The position numbers and the translations under genes are program-made. Below are positions 8,413-16,926 of a DNA stretch of 64,000 nt, in pieces. This DNA is from Sorangium cellulosum So ce56 (lineage in GTDB: Bacteria > Myxococcota_A > Polyangia > Polyangiales > Polyangiaceae). How positions within the stretch are numbered: position 1 is the stretch's first letter; each line of letters begins with the position of its first letter. The stretch lies in the NCBI RefSeq assembly GCF_000067165.1, contig NC_010162.1:5711001-5775000 (forward strand), written 5' to 3'. The notes under the pieces were generated by a model that did not search any database, had not been told where the DNA came from, and saw nothing but the letters and a program-made list of their open reading frames with translations.

Positions 8413-8820
8413 TCACGAGGGCGCGTCGCACTTGCCGCGCGACGCGACCGACACGCCCGCCGCGTTCGCGGCGCATGCATTGCTGTACGTCCTGCCGTCG
8501 CAGCCGCAAACGGGATTGTACACCTGGGTGCACGCCTCCGGGATGGGCGCGCAGACGCCCGTCTGATCGCCCGCGCCGCACTGCGCCTTGATGTCGTAGT
8601 CACAGAAGAAGCCGCGCTCGCACGCGATCCCGGCGAAGCCGCCGCAGACGAGGCCCTCGTGCCCGCCGCCTCCCCTCACCTCACTCGACTCGGAGACGAT
8701 CGATTCGGGCGCATCGTCGGCCACCTCCACCTGACAGCCCGCGGCGAGCGGTGCCATGGCGAGCGCGAGCCAGACGACGGATGCCATGCGACTGCCCTTG
8801 AACCAAGCCTGAACGTTCAT
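8413..8820 (-). CDS. Kazal-type protease inhibitor lipoprotein
   Basis: A 135-residue exported inhibitor. The ATG at 8820 follows a good GGAGGA ribosome site and encodes a lipoprotein signal ending PLAAGC (Cys at residue 29). After an acidic linker and a Cys-rich stretch comes a Kazal domain at about residues 95-133: CTQVYNPVCGCDGRTYSNAC and then AANAAGVSVASRGKC, with the expected Cys spacing. By alignment to ovomucoid domains the P1 residue would be Gln (CTQ-V), which is unusual and makes the target hard to guess. The longer upstream frame to 9057 is Arg-rich shadow. Together with the serpin 0.7 kb away and the pacifastin-like array 8 kb away it suggests defence against, or control of, secreted proteases. 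Confidence 0.88.
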   Translation of the reverse strand: MNVQAWFKGSRMASVVWLALAMAPLAAGCQVEVADDAPESIVSESSEVRGGGGHEGLVCGGFAGIACERGFFCDYDIKAQCGAGDQTGVCAPIPEACTQVYNPVCGCDGRTYSNACAANAAGVSVASRGKCDAPS

Positions 8821-9405
8821 GATGTTTCCTCCAATGTCGCCTCGCCGCTCCCGGCAAAGCGATGCCCCTGCGCGAGCCCCTCCCCTGGAGAGAAAGGGCG
8901 CCTTGCGCCGAGCGCGAGCGCGGCGCGTGATCCTTGTCATCCCCCTGCCGATCGGTCGGCGAGCATGAGAGTCAACTCGACGCGACCTACGTGCGATGAG
9001 ACCTCGATCCGACGGTCGCAGCGCCACGGGGGGCACAGCCTCCTTGGCAGGAGTCAAGCCACACGTCGCGCGGCGCGGTTTCCACGGCGTGCACGCCCGG
9101 CTGCGGCGTCAGGGGCCGCCCGGATCGGGCCAAAGGTGCGCAAGGTGAGCCAGGGCTCGCGCAACCTGCCCCCGGAGCGTGACCTGCGCGGCCCTCTCAC
9201 GATCACCGACGGCGAGGCGAGCCACGAGCCAATCCAGTGCTTACGGAGAGCGCGTCCATCGCCGATGTGACCGTCACGCCGCCGTAGGCCAGGCGACCGC
9301 GTAGGCCAGGCGACCGCGTAGGCCAGGCGACCGTGAGGCTCGCGCTCTCGCGGCGAGCGCTCGTCGCTCTGCGAGCCGGCCAGCGGCGCGCGCTCGCGTC
9401 GCCCC
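8821..9405. other. Non-coding stretch with a short tandem repeat
   Basis: No gene is supported between the Kazal gene and the LuxR-type gene. The only structure seen is the 17-base tandem repeat at 9284-9334. It should hold the promoter of the Kazal gene, whose start lies at its left end. Confidence 0.5.
9284..9334. repeat. Three tandem copies of a 17-bp unit
   Basis: GTAGGCCAGGCGACCGC occurs three times head to tail (9284-9300, 9301-9317, 9318-9334; the last base of the third copy differs). It lies about 70 bases downstream of the LuxR-type stop codon. No spacers, so not CRISPR. Confidence 0.9.
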
Positions 9406-10218
9406 TCAGCCCAGGAGCCCCCGCTCGCCCAGCCACAGCGTCGCGCCGGCGCGGCTATAGATGCCGAGCTTGTCGTAGGCGTGAGCGATGTGATGCTGCA
9501 CGGTCTTCTGGGAGATGTGAAGGACGACGGCGATCTCGCGGTTGGTCTTGCCGACCCCGACGAGCCGCAGCACCTCCAGCTCGCGCGCCGTGAGCGCCCT
9601 TCGTGACCGGACGGGCCCAGCGCACCCGCCGCTTCCGCGCTCGCCGCTCGGAGGAGCGCTCGGAACGGGATCGGTGGCGAGCAGATAGTTGTACGTCGTC
9701 CCGCGCCCCCCGGCGAGGCGATGGGTCCAGATCGGGTTGGCGCAATAGAGCTCCAGCATCTCCTTCGTGTACCCGATCACGAAGTGCTCGAAATACGGGT
9801 GCCAGGCCGGGAGGTCGTGAACTCGAAATTCGACGCCGGCGTCCCGCAGCGCCGCTTCGGAGCGGCTGTCGGTCTCCGAAAAGTAACGATGCCAGAGGGT
9901 GGGAATGGCCGTGACCAGCGAGGAGATCCCCGGATCCCGGACGAAGCGCTTCAGCGGGCCATCGACGAGCGCCCAGCGCGCCGACTCGGCCCCGAGCTCG
10001 AAGAGGGCGTCCTTGCGGTCCGGATAGAAGCGCCGCACGAGCTCGTCGTGGAATGTGAGGAACTCGGGCAGCGGAACCAGGCTGCTGGCCGTGATCGGCT
10101 GCCTGAACCACGGGTGGCTCAGCGCCATGTCACGAAAGAGGCCGCGCCACGCTTCCGAGCCGAATCTCCGGCTCACCAAGGTTTTCCGCGTCAGGATTGT
10201 GGTTCCGCTGACCTTCAT
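9406..10218 (-). CDS. DUF2378-like sensor with LuxR-type HTH
   Basis: A 270-residue predicted transcription regulator. The C-terminal 65 residues are a LuxR/FixJ helix-turn-helix: LTARELEVLRLVGVGKTNRE followed by IAVVLHISQKTVQHHIAHAY, which would bind DNA as a dimer. The first 180 residues begin VSGTTILTRKTLVSRRFG and include LPEFLTFHDELVRRFYPDR, resembling the myxobacterial DUF2378/TIGR02265 domain, which is thought to be a small-molecule or heme-associated sensor fold. No receiver phosphorylation site is seen. This pairing of domains would give a one-component regulator. Its target is unknown; the nearest genes are the Kazal inhibitor and an esterase, both on the same strand. Confidence 0.8.
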   Translation of the reverse strand: MKVSGTTILTRKTLVSRRFGSEAWRGLFRDMALSHPWFRQPITASSLVPLPEFLTFHDELVRRFYPDRKDALFELGAESARWALVDGPLKRFVRDPGISSLVTAIPTLWHRYFSETDSRSEAALRDAGVEFRVHDLPAWHPYFEHFVIGYTKEMLELYCANPIWTHRLAGGRGTTYNYLLATDPVPSAPPSGERGSGGCAGPVRSRRALTARELEVLRLVGVGKTNREIAVVLHISQKTVQHHIAHAYDKLGIYSRAGATLWLGERGLLG

Positions 10219-10586
10219 GGGAAGCTCGTTGAGGCCTCCCGCTGGACGACGAAGCCGCTCGGGAGGCAGGCTCCCAAAGTATCACTCGCCACGTCGAACG
10301 ATCAAGGCGTCGGCCACCAACGCGCGAGTTCGCGTGTCACGCCGCAGCTACGATCACGCGGTATTCACGCACCAGCAGCAGATTCTTCTGATGGCGCTGC
10401 AGGCCGACAGACCGCGCTGTGGATGCGTGGCGTCATTGCATCCCACGGCGGGTCGTATCTCGATGTCAGCGGAGTCGCTCGAACGTGGAGGCGGGTGTGG
10501 GTAGGACGGCGACGATCGAGGGACGCGGTGCACGGGAATGGGCGGACGCGCCGCGTCGAGCACGCGGCGCGCGCGTCAGGAGCCGG
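10219..10586. other. Gap without a supported gene
   Basis: All frames in these 368 bases are short and Arg/Ala-rich. It holds the LuxR-type gene's upstream region at its left end. I see no repeat, hairpin or RNA gene. Confidence 0.4.
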
Positions 10587-11762
10587 CTACGGCAGGGTGT
10601 GCCGCTTCAGGACAGGCCAGCCGACCGCGGCGTTGCCGTAGTCGTGACCCCCTCCCTGCTTGGTGCAGAGGGCCACTTCGACGCCGCCCTCGCAGTTCGA
10701 GAAGGTCGAGCAGCCCTTGCTGTCTTCGGCCGATGGCGAGCCCGTGCACTTGTTGATCTGGCCCCACTTCTCGAGGGTCGATTTCGCCCCGAGGAACGTG
10801 ATGGGCATGCCGCTCACCACCGCGGAGTATCCACCGGCGTAAGGCACGATCGGATCCCCGGTGCTGCGGAACGAGATCACGGTGATGGGGCGCGATGGTT
10901 TGCAATCGCCGATGTTCTCCTGCAGGAGATCGAAGGCGGCGGGCGCCACGGCGGCGAACGTATCGGCCGCGTGGCAAGCGAGGTAGTGGGACATTCCACC
11001 TCCCATCGAGAAGCCGACCGCGTAGATGCGCTTGGGGTCGATGCAGGCGGTCTGCTGGATCTCGGCCACCATCGCCTTGACGAAGGCCACGTCGTCGGTG
11101 TTCTTCACGCAGCAGGGCCCCACGTTCCAGGCGCCGCCGGACGGGCCGGACAGCCCTGACGGGAAGGCCATGATGACCCCCTCCGGGTCGGTCTGCGCCG
11201 GATACGGCGAGCCCGATCGCTCCGACGGGCCAGAGCCGCCGAGGGGGTGGAGGTCCACCACGAGAGGCACCGGCTTGCTGCCGTCGTACGCGGCGGGGAC
11301 ATGCAAGACATAGCTGCGGTTCGAGCCGCCGACCGAGATCGTCTTGTTCGTGTCGCCGGCCCTCAGCGCGGGCGACGGGCAGGTGATGGGCTCGCCGCCA
11401 CCAGCGCCGCTCGTGCTGGCGCCGCCACCCGTGCCGCTCGTGCTGGCGCCGCCACCCGTGCCGCTCGTGCTGGCGTCGCCACCCGCGCCGCTCGTGCTGG
11501 CGTCGCCACCCGCGCCGCTCGTGCTGGCGCCATCGCTGCCGGTGCTGGTGCTGGTGCCGCTGGCCGAGCCCGTCGTGCTCGCCGACGCGCTCCCGCTGCC
11601 GTTGCCCGAGGTGCCGCTCGTGCTGGCGCCGGCGGCGGGGCCGCCGCCGTCGCCGCCGGCGCTGGTGGTCCCATCGCTGTCGCCACCGCAGCCCCAGAGG
11701 GAGATGCCGAGCGCTCCCAACACCAGAATCAGCTTCGGTAAACTCGTTCGTCCGTACATCAT
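10587..11762 (-). CDS. LpqC/PHB-depolymerase-like esterase lipoprotein
   Basis: A 391-residue secreted alpha/beta-hydrolase of the feruloyl-esterase/polyhydroxybutyrate-depolymerase group (LpqC, CE1-like). It would cut ester bonds in plant polymers or polyesters. The signal ends LGISLWGC, a lipobox-type cleavage site. Residues about 32-125 are a Ser/Thr/Gly linker with nine-residue ASTSGxGGx repeats. The catalytic domain starts near residue 130: RSYVLHVPAAYDGSKPVPLV, then DLHPLGGS (oxyanion region), the nucleophile in VGFSMGGGMSHYLA, an Asp candidate in FRSTGDPIVPYAGG and a His in GGGHDYGN. No C-terminal carbohydrate-binding module is present. The linker would hold the enzyme away from the cell surface. 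Substrate is inferred only at family level. Confidence 0.88.
   Translation of the reverse strand: MMYGRTSLPKLILVLGALGISLWGCGGDSDGTTSAGGDGGGPAAGASTSGTSGNGSGSASASTTGSASGTSTSTGSDGASTSGAGGDASTSGAGGDASTSGTGGGASTSGTGGGASTSGAGGGEPITCPSPALRAGDTNKTISVGGSNRSYVLHVPAAYDGSKPVPLVVDLHPLGGSGPSERSGSPYPAQTDPEGVIMAFPSGLSGPSGGAWNVGPCCVKNTDDVAFVKAMVAEIQQTACIDPKRIYAVGFSMGGGMSHYLACHAADTFAAVAPAAFDLLQENIGDCKPSRPITVISFRSTGDPIVPYAGGYSAVVSGMPITFLGAKSTLEKWGQINKCTGSPSAEDSKGCSTFSNCEGGVEVALCTKQGGGHDYGNAAVGWPVLKRHTLP
11394..11528 (-). repeat. Five 27-bp tandem repeats coding a Ser/Gly linker
   Basis: Five contiguous 27-base units (11394-11420, 11421-11447, 11448-11474, 11475-11501, 11502-11528) encode ASTSGxGGx in the esterase. 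They are in frame, so copy-number change would alter linker length without breaking the gene. Confidence 0.92.
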
Positions 11763-12061
11763 TGGTCAGCACCTCTGTCCGGTGGGTTCAAGACCGCCAT
11801 CCGGTGCTCGGGCCATGTCCTCGGAAGCGCGGGACAGCGCCGCCCTCGTCCTCCCGGCTCGCCGTCCGTCGTCACATCACCCGATGCACGTGGCTGTCAT
11901 ATCCGAGGTCGCTGGCTCGAGGCATGGGCATACTGGCCTATGCCTCGGCGCCGCAGCCGCTCGCCGTCCCGGGAGCATCTCCAGGCGTTCCAGGAAGGCG
12001 CAGAGCGCGCTGGTCTTCCCGGAAGGGCGCCGGAGGCCCGGGCACGGTCGATGATACGGCG

Positions 12062-12901
12062 ATGTGTTCCGTGGAGATCGTGCCCACGGAGAGGGGCTGT
12101 GCGCGGCGCCCCGCGACGCGCCGACAGCAGGCGGTGCTGGCGTTCATCGTGGCGTGCCTCGCCGCCGTCCTCCTCTCCCCGGTCCACCTGACGCGGCGTG
12201 ACCCGGGCGCCCTCGTCGTGTCCATCGAATTCGACGACACGCTGGCGGATCAGCTCTCCGTGCGCTCCATCCTCGCCGAGCACGGGATGCATGCCACGTT
12301 CTTCGTGAACAGCGGCGTACTCGACCGCCCCGGCTACCTGACGGTCGCAGAGCTCCGCGCGCTCGCGTCCGACGGCCATGAGATCGGCGGCCACACCATC
12401 AATCACGTGCGGCTGCCCGGGCTCAGGGTCAGCGAGCAGCGCCGGCAGATCTGCGATGATCGCCGCGCCCTCCTCGCGCTGGGCTTCGCCGTGAGCGACT
12501 TCGCCTACCCCTGGGGCGCCCACGACAGCGTCAGCGTCGAGCTGGTGCGCTCCTGCGGTTACGACAGCGGAAGGCGCGCGGGCGGGCTCGCGTTCGCCTC
12601 ATGCATCTTGTGCCCGCGGACGGAGTCCATCCCTCCCCGCGACCCGACGGCCACCCGTGCGCCCGGCTCCCTCAGCCGCAGCCAGGGCGTCCCCGCGATC
12701 AAGGCTCTCATCCGCGGCGCGCAGCAGGACGGCGGATGGATACAGCTCATCTTCCACCATGTCTGTGACGCCTGCGGCAAGTACAGCATCTCCAGACAGG
12801 ACTTCTCCACCCTCGTGGGCTGGCTCGCGGAGGAGCGCGACGCGGGCCGCGTCGTCGTCCTGACCGTGCGACAGGTGATCCGCGGCGAGGTGCCTCGCTA
12901 G
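12062..12901 (+). CDS. Polysaccharide deacetylase (NodB domain), membrane-anchored
   Basis: A 279-residue carbohydrate esterase family 4 protein that should remove N- or O-acetyl groups from chitin, peptidoglycan or another glycan outside the membrane. An uncleaved-signal-like segment (QAVLAFIVACLAAVLLSPV) spans about residues 21-40. The NodB domain follows: SIEFDDT with D58 and D59 (motif 1), EIGGHTINH with H111 and H115 as zinc ligands (motif 2), and FAYPWGAHD (motif 3). A LIFHHVCDACG segment near the C-terminus matches the last NodB motif. The ATG at 12062 is chosen because the open frame upstream to 11762 has no hydrophobic signal and overlaps the esterase start. It is divergent from the esterase gene and converges on the GH15 gene. 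Confidence 0.87.
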   Translation: MCSVEIVPTERGCARRPATRRQQAVLAFIVACLAAVLLSPVHLTRRDPGALVVSIEFDDTLADQLSVRSILAEHGMHATFFVNSGVLDRPGYLTVAELRALASDGHEIGGHTINHVRLPGLRVSEQRRQICDDRRALLALGFAVSDFAYPWGAHDSVSVELVRSCGYDSGRRAGGLAFASCILCPRTESIPPRDPTATRAPGSLSRSQGVPAIKALIRGAQQDGGWIQLIFHHVCDACGKYSISRQDFSTLVGWLAEERDAGRVVVLTVRQVIRGEVPR

Positions 12902-12942
12902 GCTGCCTGTGGCGTGGAGGAGGCGCCCCCGATGCCGATCCG

Positions 12943-15255
12943 TCACGGAGCGGAGGAGCCGCGCGCGTCCCGTCGGGTGGCGCCTCCGGCGCGGCTCATC
13001 GGCAGGCGGAAGAGCATCGCGTCGTCGTGCTCGCGCAGGGCCAGGACGAACTCCGCGTGCGCCCACCCGAGGGGCGCAGCCGCGCCGGTCGGCTGGCCGG
13101 CGCGGGACCCGCGATCGAAGACCTGCTCCGGCAACATCTGGGACGCGGTCGCGAAGCGCCCCATCGCGTCGAGGTAGGGGCGCATCCTCTTGCGCGCCGC
13201 CGCCGGCGAGCTGGACTTCGCGAGCGCGTTCGCGAGCTCGTACTCGGCTCTCTCGCCTGTGAGCAGCGGCCACACCATCCCTCTCGTCCGCTCGCCCGTG
13301 CGCGGGTCGAAGCCATACCCGTCGCCGACATAGCGATAGAACCCGGGGCCGACCCCAGGGACCTCGACGCGCAGCGCGGCGTCGCAGGCCGCCAGCGAAT
13401 CGGCGATGTTCGCCGCGAGCGCCGGGCGCACCCCGAGGACGACGAGCCTGAGGAAGCCGCAATCGACGATGTCGCGCTCCAGCCAGGAGCGGCCACGCAA
13501 GACATAGCGTCGCTCGTCGTTCGGGTCCCTCGGGGCGTCCGGGCTGCCGGTCCCGTCGACGCGCACGAAATACCGCCCGTTGGCGGTGCCCCCCTGGGTG
13601 GTGAACGTCCAGCCGTCGACCTGCCGGGCCCAGCGCTCGGCCGTCTCTCTGTACCGGGCCTCGCGCGCGGGGTCACCCATCGCGCCCGCGATCTCCGCGG
13701 CATGGGCGAGCGCGGCGCAGACGAAGGCCAGGGTCGACGGCGAGACGCCCGAGACCTCCTCCCATCGATCGAGCGGGGTCCAGGGGCCGAAGGCGACGAG
13801 GAAGTCGGCGGCGCGGCGCGCGAGATCCCAGCACGCATCCGCCGCGACGAGCCGCTCCTCGACCACGTGATAACAGAGGTCGATCGGCTGCGCGACCTGA
13901 TCGAGCTCCAGGCCCCTCCAGTACGGCTCTCCGTCGGACCAGGTGTTCTGGTAAAATGAACCGTCCTTCGAGACATGGAGAGGGCCGAAATCCCAGGTGC
14001 CGTCCGACGCGGAGAGCTGGATCCGTTTCGTGAACCGCATCGCGGCCACGGGCGAGCGCGTGTCGCCCGCGGCGAGCAGCGCGAGCGCGATCTGGCTGAG
14101 ATCGCGCGGCCACACGAGGTGGTAACCGCCCGTGATCCTGCCCGAGGTCCTCGGCGAGAGCGCGCTCGCCCGGTCGAGCCTGACGTCGCCCCAGGGCACG
14201 GACGGCGACGCGATGAAGGCCCCAGGGTGCGCCCTGTCCTCGAGGGACTTCATCACGGCCACGGAGCTCCGGTAGAGGCGCGCGAGGTCGGGCGAAGCGC
14301 TCCCGAGCGGGCGGAGGGACGCCTGATAGGCGCGCCACTGGGCGCGGTACCTGTCGAGGAGCGCGCCGGGATCCTCGCGGAGCGACGCCTGGGCGGCGCG
14401 GTGGGCCTCGTCGATGTCGCGTCCGAAGCCGAGCGCCAGCGTGAGCTCACAGACCCCGGGCGAGAGCGGGAGATCCAGCTCCCCGGTCAGCACGACGTCC
14501 CCGTCCCTCGCGTCGCGGTAGTGGGTGGTCAGCGTGCGGTGGTTCTGCAGGTCCCGATAGCCGTCGCTCTCGGCGCCCGAGAAGCCGGCTGTGGCGTCGC
14601 GCCAGCGGACGGAAGCCACGAGGGCCTGGGCGAAGGGGCCTTGCCAGGCGAAGAGCCCTGCCCCCGGCGCGCCTCCCGTGCTCGCCATCGCGCTGTCACC
14701 GAGCGGCGTGTTCCCCACGCTGGGGTTGTGAAGGACGAAGAACCTGAGCCCTCGGACTTTCCGGGTGATCTTCAGCCGCTGCAGGACCACGTCGCGATCG
14801 GGATCGGCGAAGACGATCTTCTCGATTCTGAACCTGCCGCCCGGATCTTCCGTGATCACCCGGAAAGCCGGCACGCCGCGCTCGATCCAGCGGACGCTCT
14901 GCCGCGCGTCTCGCCGCTCCTCGAAGAGGCCTCTGCCGGCCGCCGTGACGAGCAGCTGGCTGTCCCGCGTCTGCGCGGTATCGTTCGTCGGCCAGAACAC
15001 CTCGGTCAGGATGCCGCTCGCTCCGGTGAACCATACGTTGCTGATCGGGGCCGTGTCGGAGCGCGCCGAGTACTTCAGATCCTCGTCGTAGCTCTCGTAT
15101 GCGGCGCCGAAGAGATCCTTGGAGCCTTGAGACCAGCTCCCCGCGGACGAGGATCCAGGCGCCGCGCCGGTGGGCGTCGCGGCGCTGGCCACGCCGGCGA
15201 GCGGGAGCGGGCCGCCAAGGGCCGCGACCAGCAGCGTTCTTCCGAGATTTCGCAT
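12943..15255 (-). CDS. Exported GH15 glucoamylase-type glycoside hydrolase
   Basis: A 770-residue secreted enzyme of the glucoamylase/glucodextranase type, predicted to release glucose from the ends of alpha-glucans outside the cytosol. The ATG at 15255 gives a Sec signal (MRNLGRTLLVAALGG...VASAAT). Residues about 40-290 match the N-terminal beta-sandwich of bacterial glucoamylases (YSARSDTAPISNVWFTGASG; FWPTNDT). The GH15 (alpha/alpha)6 barrel follows: GGYHLVWPRDLSQIALALL, then EPYWRGLELDQVAQPIDL, a WEEVSGVSPSTL stretch likely carrying the catalytic acid, and near the end GMVWPLLTGERAEYEL with the likely base Glu. The frame continues upstream to 15477 without a signal, so that extension is rejected. 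The gene faces the deacetylase gene with 41 bases between stops. Confidence 0.92.
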   Translation of the reverse strand: MRNLGRTLLVAALGGPLPLAGVASAATPTGAAPGSSSAGSWSQGSKDLFGAAYESYDEDLKYSARSDTAPISNVWFTGASGILTEVFWPTNDTAQTRDSQLLVTAAGRGLFEERRDARQSVRWIERGVPAFRVITEDPGGRFRIEKIVFADPDRDVVLQRLKITRKVRGLRFFVLHNPSVGNTPLGDSAMASTGGAPGAGLFAWQGPFAQALVASVRWRDATAGFSGAESDGYRDLQNHRTLTTHYRDARDGDVVLTGELDLPLSPGVCELTLALGFGRDIDEAHRAAQASLREDPGALLDRYRAQWRAYQASLRPLGSASPDLARLYRSSVAVMKSLEDRAHPGAFIASPSVPWGDVRLDRASALSPRTSGRITGGYHLVWPRDLSQIALALLAAGDTRSPVAAMRFTKRIQLSASDGTWDFGPLHVSKDGSFYQNTWSDGEPYWRGLELDQVAQPIDLCYHVVEERLVAADACWDLARRAADFLVAFGPWTPLDRWEEVSGVSPSTLAFVCAALAHAAEIAGAMGDPAREARYRETAERWARQVDGWTFTTQGGTANGRYFVRVDGTGSPDAPRDPNDERRYVLRGRSWLERDIVDCGFLRLVVLGVRPALAANIADSLAACDAALRVEVPGVGPGFYRYVGDGYGFDPRTGERTRGMVWPLLTGERAEYELANALAKSSSPAAARKRMRPYLDAMGRFATASQMLPEQVFDRGSRAGQPTGAAAPLGWAHAEFVLALREHDDAMLFRLPMSRAGGATRRDARGSSAP

Positions 15256-15586
15256 GGACCGGCTCCGACCAGCGAGGAGCGCGCAGCGCGTCGGTCTGGA
15301 AGTGTGCAACGCCCGGTCCATGGACGCCCAACCCACGGCCCTCGAGGCATGGCGGACGCTCCTCCGCTGGGGTGATCGGCCAGGCGCCGCGCGGTGTGCG
15401 GCTCCTGCGCGCACCGGCGTGAGCACCGAGGTTCCCCTGGGGACAGCGCGTATTCCGTAAGGCATCGTGCGCATCATCTATTCGACCAAGGGCGACCCGC
15501 GCTACACCTGCAACAGCACCATCATCGGCTCGGACGGAAGCCCCGCACGCTGCCCTGACACATCCCGGGGGGCGCGACCGACCCGA
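15256..15586. other. Gap upstream of the GH15 gene
   Basis: These 331 bases hold the GH15 promoter region and the 3' flank of the binding-protein gene, which is on the same strand. A short plus-strand frame at 15467 (RIIYSTKGDPRYTCNSTIIG) has a less shadow-like composition but leads into antisense of the next gene; I cannot support a gene. Confidence 0.4.
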
Positions 15587-16663
15587 CTACTTCGCGGCCT
15601 GGTCGTTCGCGTACGGGTTGAGTTCGTTCGTGTAGACGCGGCTCAGGGCGATCTCACCCGGCTTGAGCTCGCCGCTCTTGACCATCCAGTCGATCCAGAC
15701 CTGGAAATCGCGCTCCGCGATCAGGCCGCCCTTGCCGGCAACGCCGTAGCTGCGCCAGAACTTGATGGCCGAGTCCTCCTCGTTCCGACCGCGCTTCTTC
15801 ATCAGCGCGATGCAGCGCGCCACCACCGTCTCGCGCGGGGTGTCCCGGGCCCACTCGATGGCCTTGGCCGTCGCCTCGACGAAGCGCCGCGCGGTCTTGG
15901 GGTTTTCCTTGATGAAGCTCGTCTTCATCACGTAGCTGCCCGCGGTGAACTTGCCGTAGAGCTCATAGTCCGAGAACAGCGAACGAATTCCGCCGCGCTC
16001 GAGCGCGCGATCGCGGTAGATGTCGCCGAGCGCCGCCACGTCGACCTGCTTCTCGCGGAGCAGCTGCTCGCCGTTCACCGGGGGAACGACGAGCAGCGTG
16101 ACGCGCCGGGCCTCCTCCGGCGTGAGCTGGCCTCGCGACAGAAACTCCTTGACCATGAACTCGCTGTGGGCGCCGAGCGTGTTCATGGAGATCGTCTTGT
16201 CCAGCAGATCGCGCGCGGTGCGCAGCGGGCTGTCGTTCAGCACGTAGAAGCCGCTCTGGCGTTGCTCGTCGACGCCGTAGTAGCCCGCGACGGCGATGAT
16301 GGGCGCCTTGGCCGCGATCAGCTTGATGATGGCACCGTTGAACGCGCCGCCGAAGTCGGTGTCGCCGGTGACCACGGCCTGCACGCTCTGGGGGCCGCTC
16401 ACCGTGCTGCCGACGAAATGCAGGCGGATCGGCGCGAGGTACCCGAGATCTTCCGCGAGCTCGATCGGCGACACCGTGCCGTTGTTGCCCTGATAGCGGA
16501 GCTCGAGCGTCTCGAGCTCGCCCTCCGCTCCGGCGGCGGAGGCACGCGAAGCACCGTCGCGCGAGCAGCCCGCCGCGCCGCACGACACCAGCAGGGCGAA
16601 AAGGAGGACGGCACGCGACGCGGCGCGCAGCAGGTCAGCAGGGAGGGGATGCGGAGCAGCCAT
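15587..16663 (-). CDS. ABC-transporter binding lipoprotein, SsuA/TauA/NMT1 type
   Basis: A 358-residue periplasmic binding lipoprotein of the family that captures sulfonates, taurine, nitrate or pyrimidine precursors for an ABC importer. The ATG at 16663 gives a signal with a lipobox-like LVSC (or AAGC) near residues 28-33. The fold signatures are LRYQGNNGTVSPIELAEDLG, TGDTDFGGAFNGAIIKLIAA, a SMNTLGAHSEFMVKEFL segment and PVNGEQLLREKQVDVAALGD, in the order of an SsuA-like bilobal protein. No permease or ATPase gene lies beside it, so partners are elsewhere or the protein is an orphan. The ligand cannot be named. An upstream in-frame Met at 16699 lies before the likely signal and is rejected. 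Confidence 0.88.
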   Translation of the reverse strand: MAAPHPLPADLLRAASRAVLLFALLVSCGAAGCSRDGASRASAAGAEGELETLELRYQGNNGTVSPIELAEDLGYLAPIRLHFVGSTVSGPQSVQAVVTGDTDFGGAFNGAIIKLIAAKAPIIAVAGYYGVDEQRQSGFYVLNDSPLRTARDLLDKTISMNTLGAHSEFMVKEFLSRGQLTPEEARRVTLLVVPPVNGEQLLREKQVDVAALGDIYRDRALERGGIRSLFSDYELYGKFTAGSYVMKTSFIKENPKTARRFVEATAKAIEWARDTPRETVVARCIALMKKRGRNEEDSAIKFWRSYGVAGKGGLIAERDFQVWIDWMVKSGELKPGEIALSRVYTNELNPYANDQAAK

Positions 16664-16926
16664 GTCCGCTATATTAGACGAATATCCGCTAGAGTACAAG
16701 CCGCTCCTCTGGCCGAAGAGCTCGCGCGTGCGTCAGGGCGCGCGGCCGTCGACGGGCCTGGCACAGGGTTTTCTTGAACGCCGCCTTGCATCGAAACCGC
16801 GCGTCTTTTTCGGGATCCTCCCACGCGCGGCCCTGGCACTCCTTGGCACAGGAGCGAATCCAATGACAGACCTTCGACCTGCCTGGCTTCATTTCGGCCC
16901 CGTGTTCTCGCTCGCGATCGCCCTTC
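16664..16926. promoter_or_regulatory. Intergenic region upstream of the binding-protein gene
   Basis: A locally AT-richer patch (CTATATTAGACGAATATC, 16669-16686) sits just upstream of the minus-strand ATG and probably holds its promoter. No clear -35/-10 pair can be fixed. The right end is the broken 5' edge of the pacifastin-like gene. Confidence 0.35.

Noticed and set aside
8821..9270. Plus-strand 203-residue frame starting at 8659
   Set aside because: It runs antisense to the Kazal gene and shows no protein-like motif.
11394..11528. 27-bp repeats as CRISPR or regulatory iterons
   Set aside because: Contiguous and in frame within the esterase linker.
11762..12061. Longer N-terminus for the polysaccharide deacetylase
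   Set aside because: Upstream residues lack a signal and overlap the divergent esterase start; ATG at 12062 is followed by a membrane segment.
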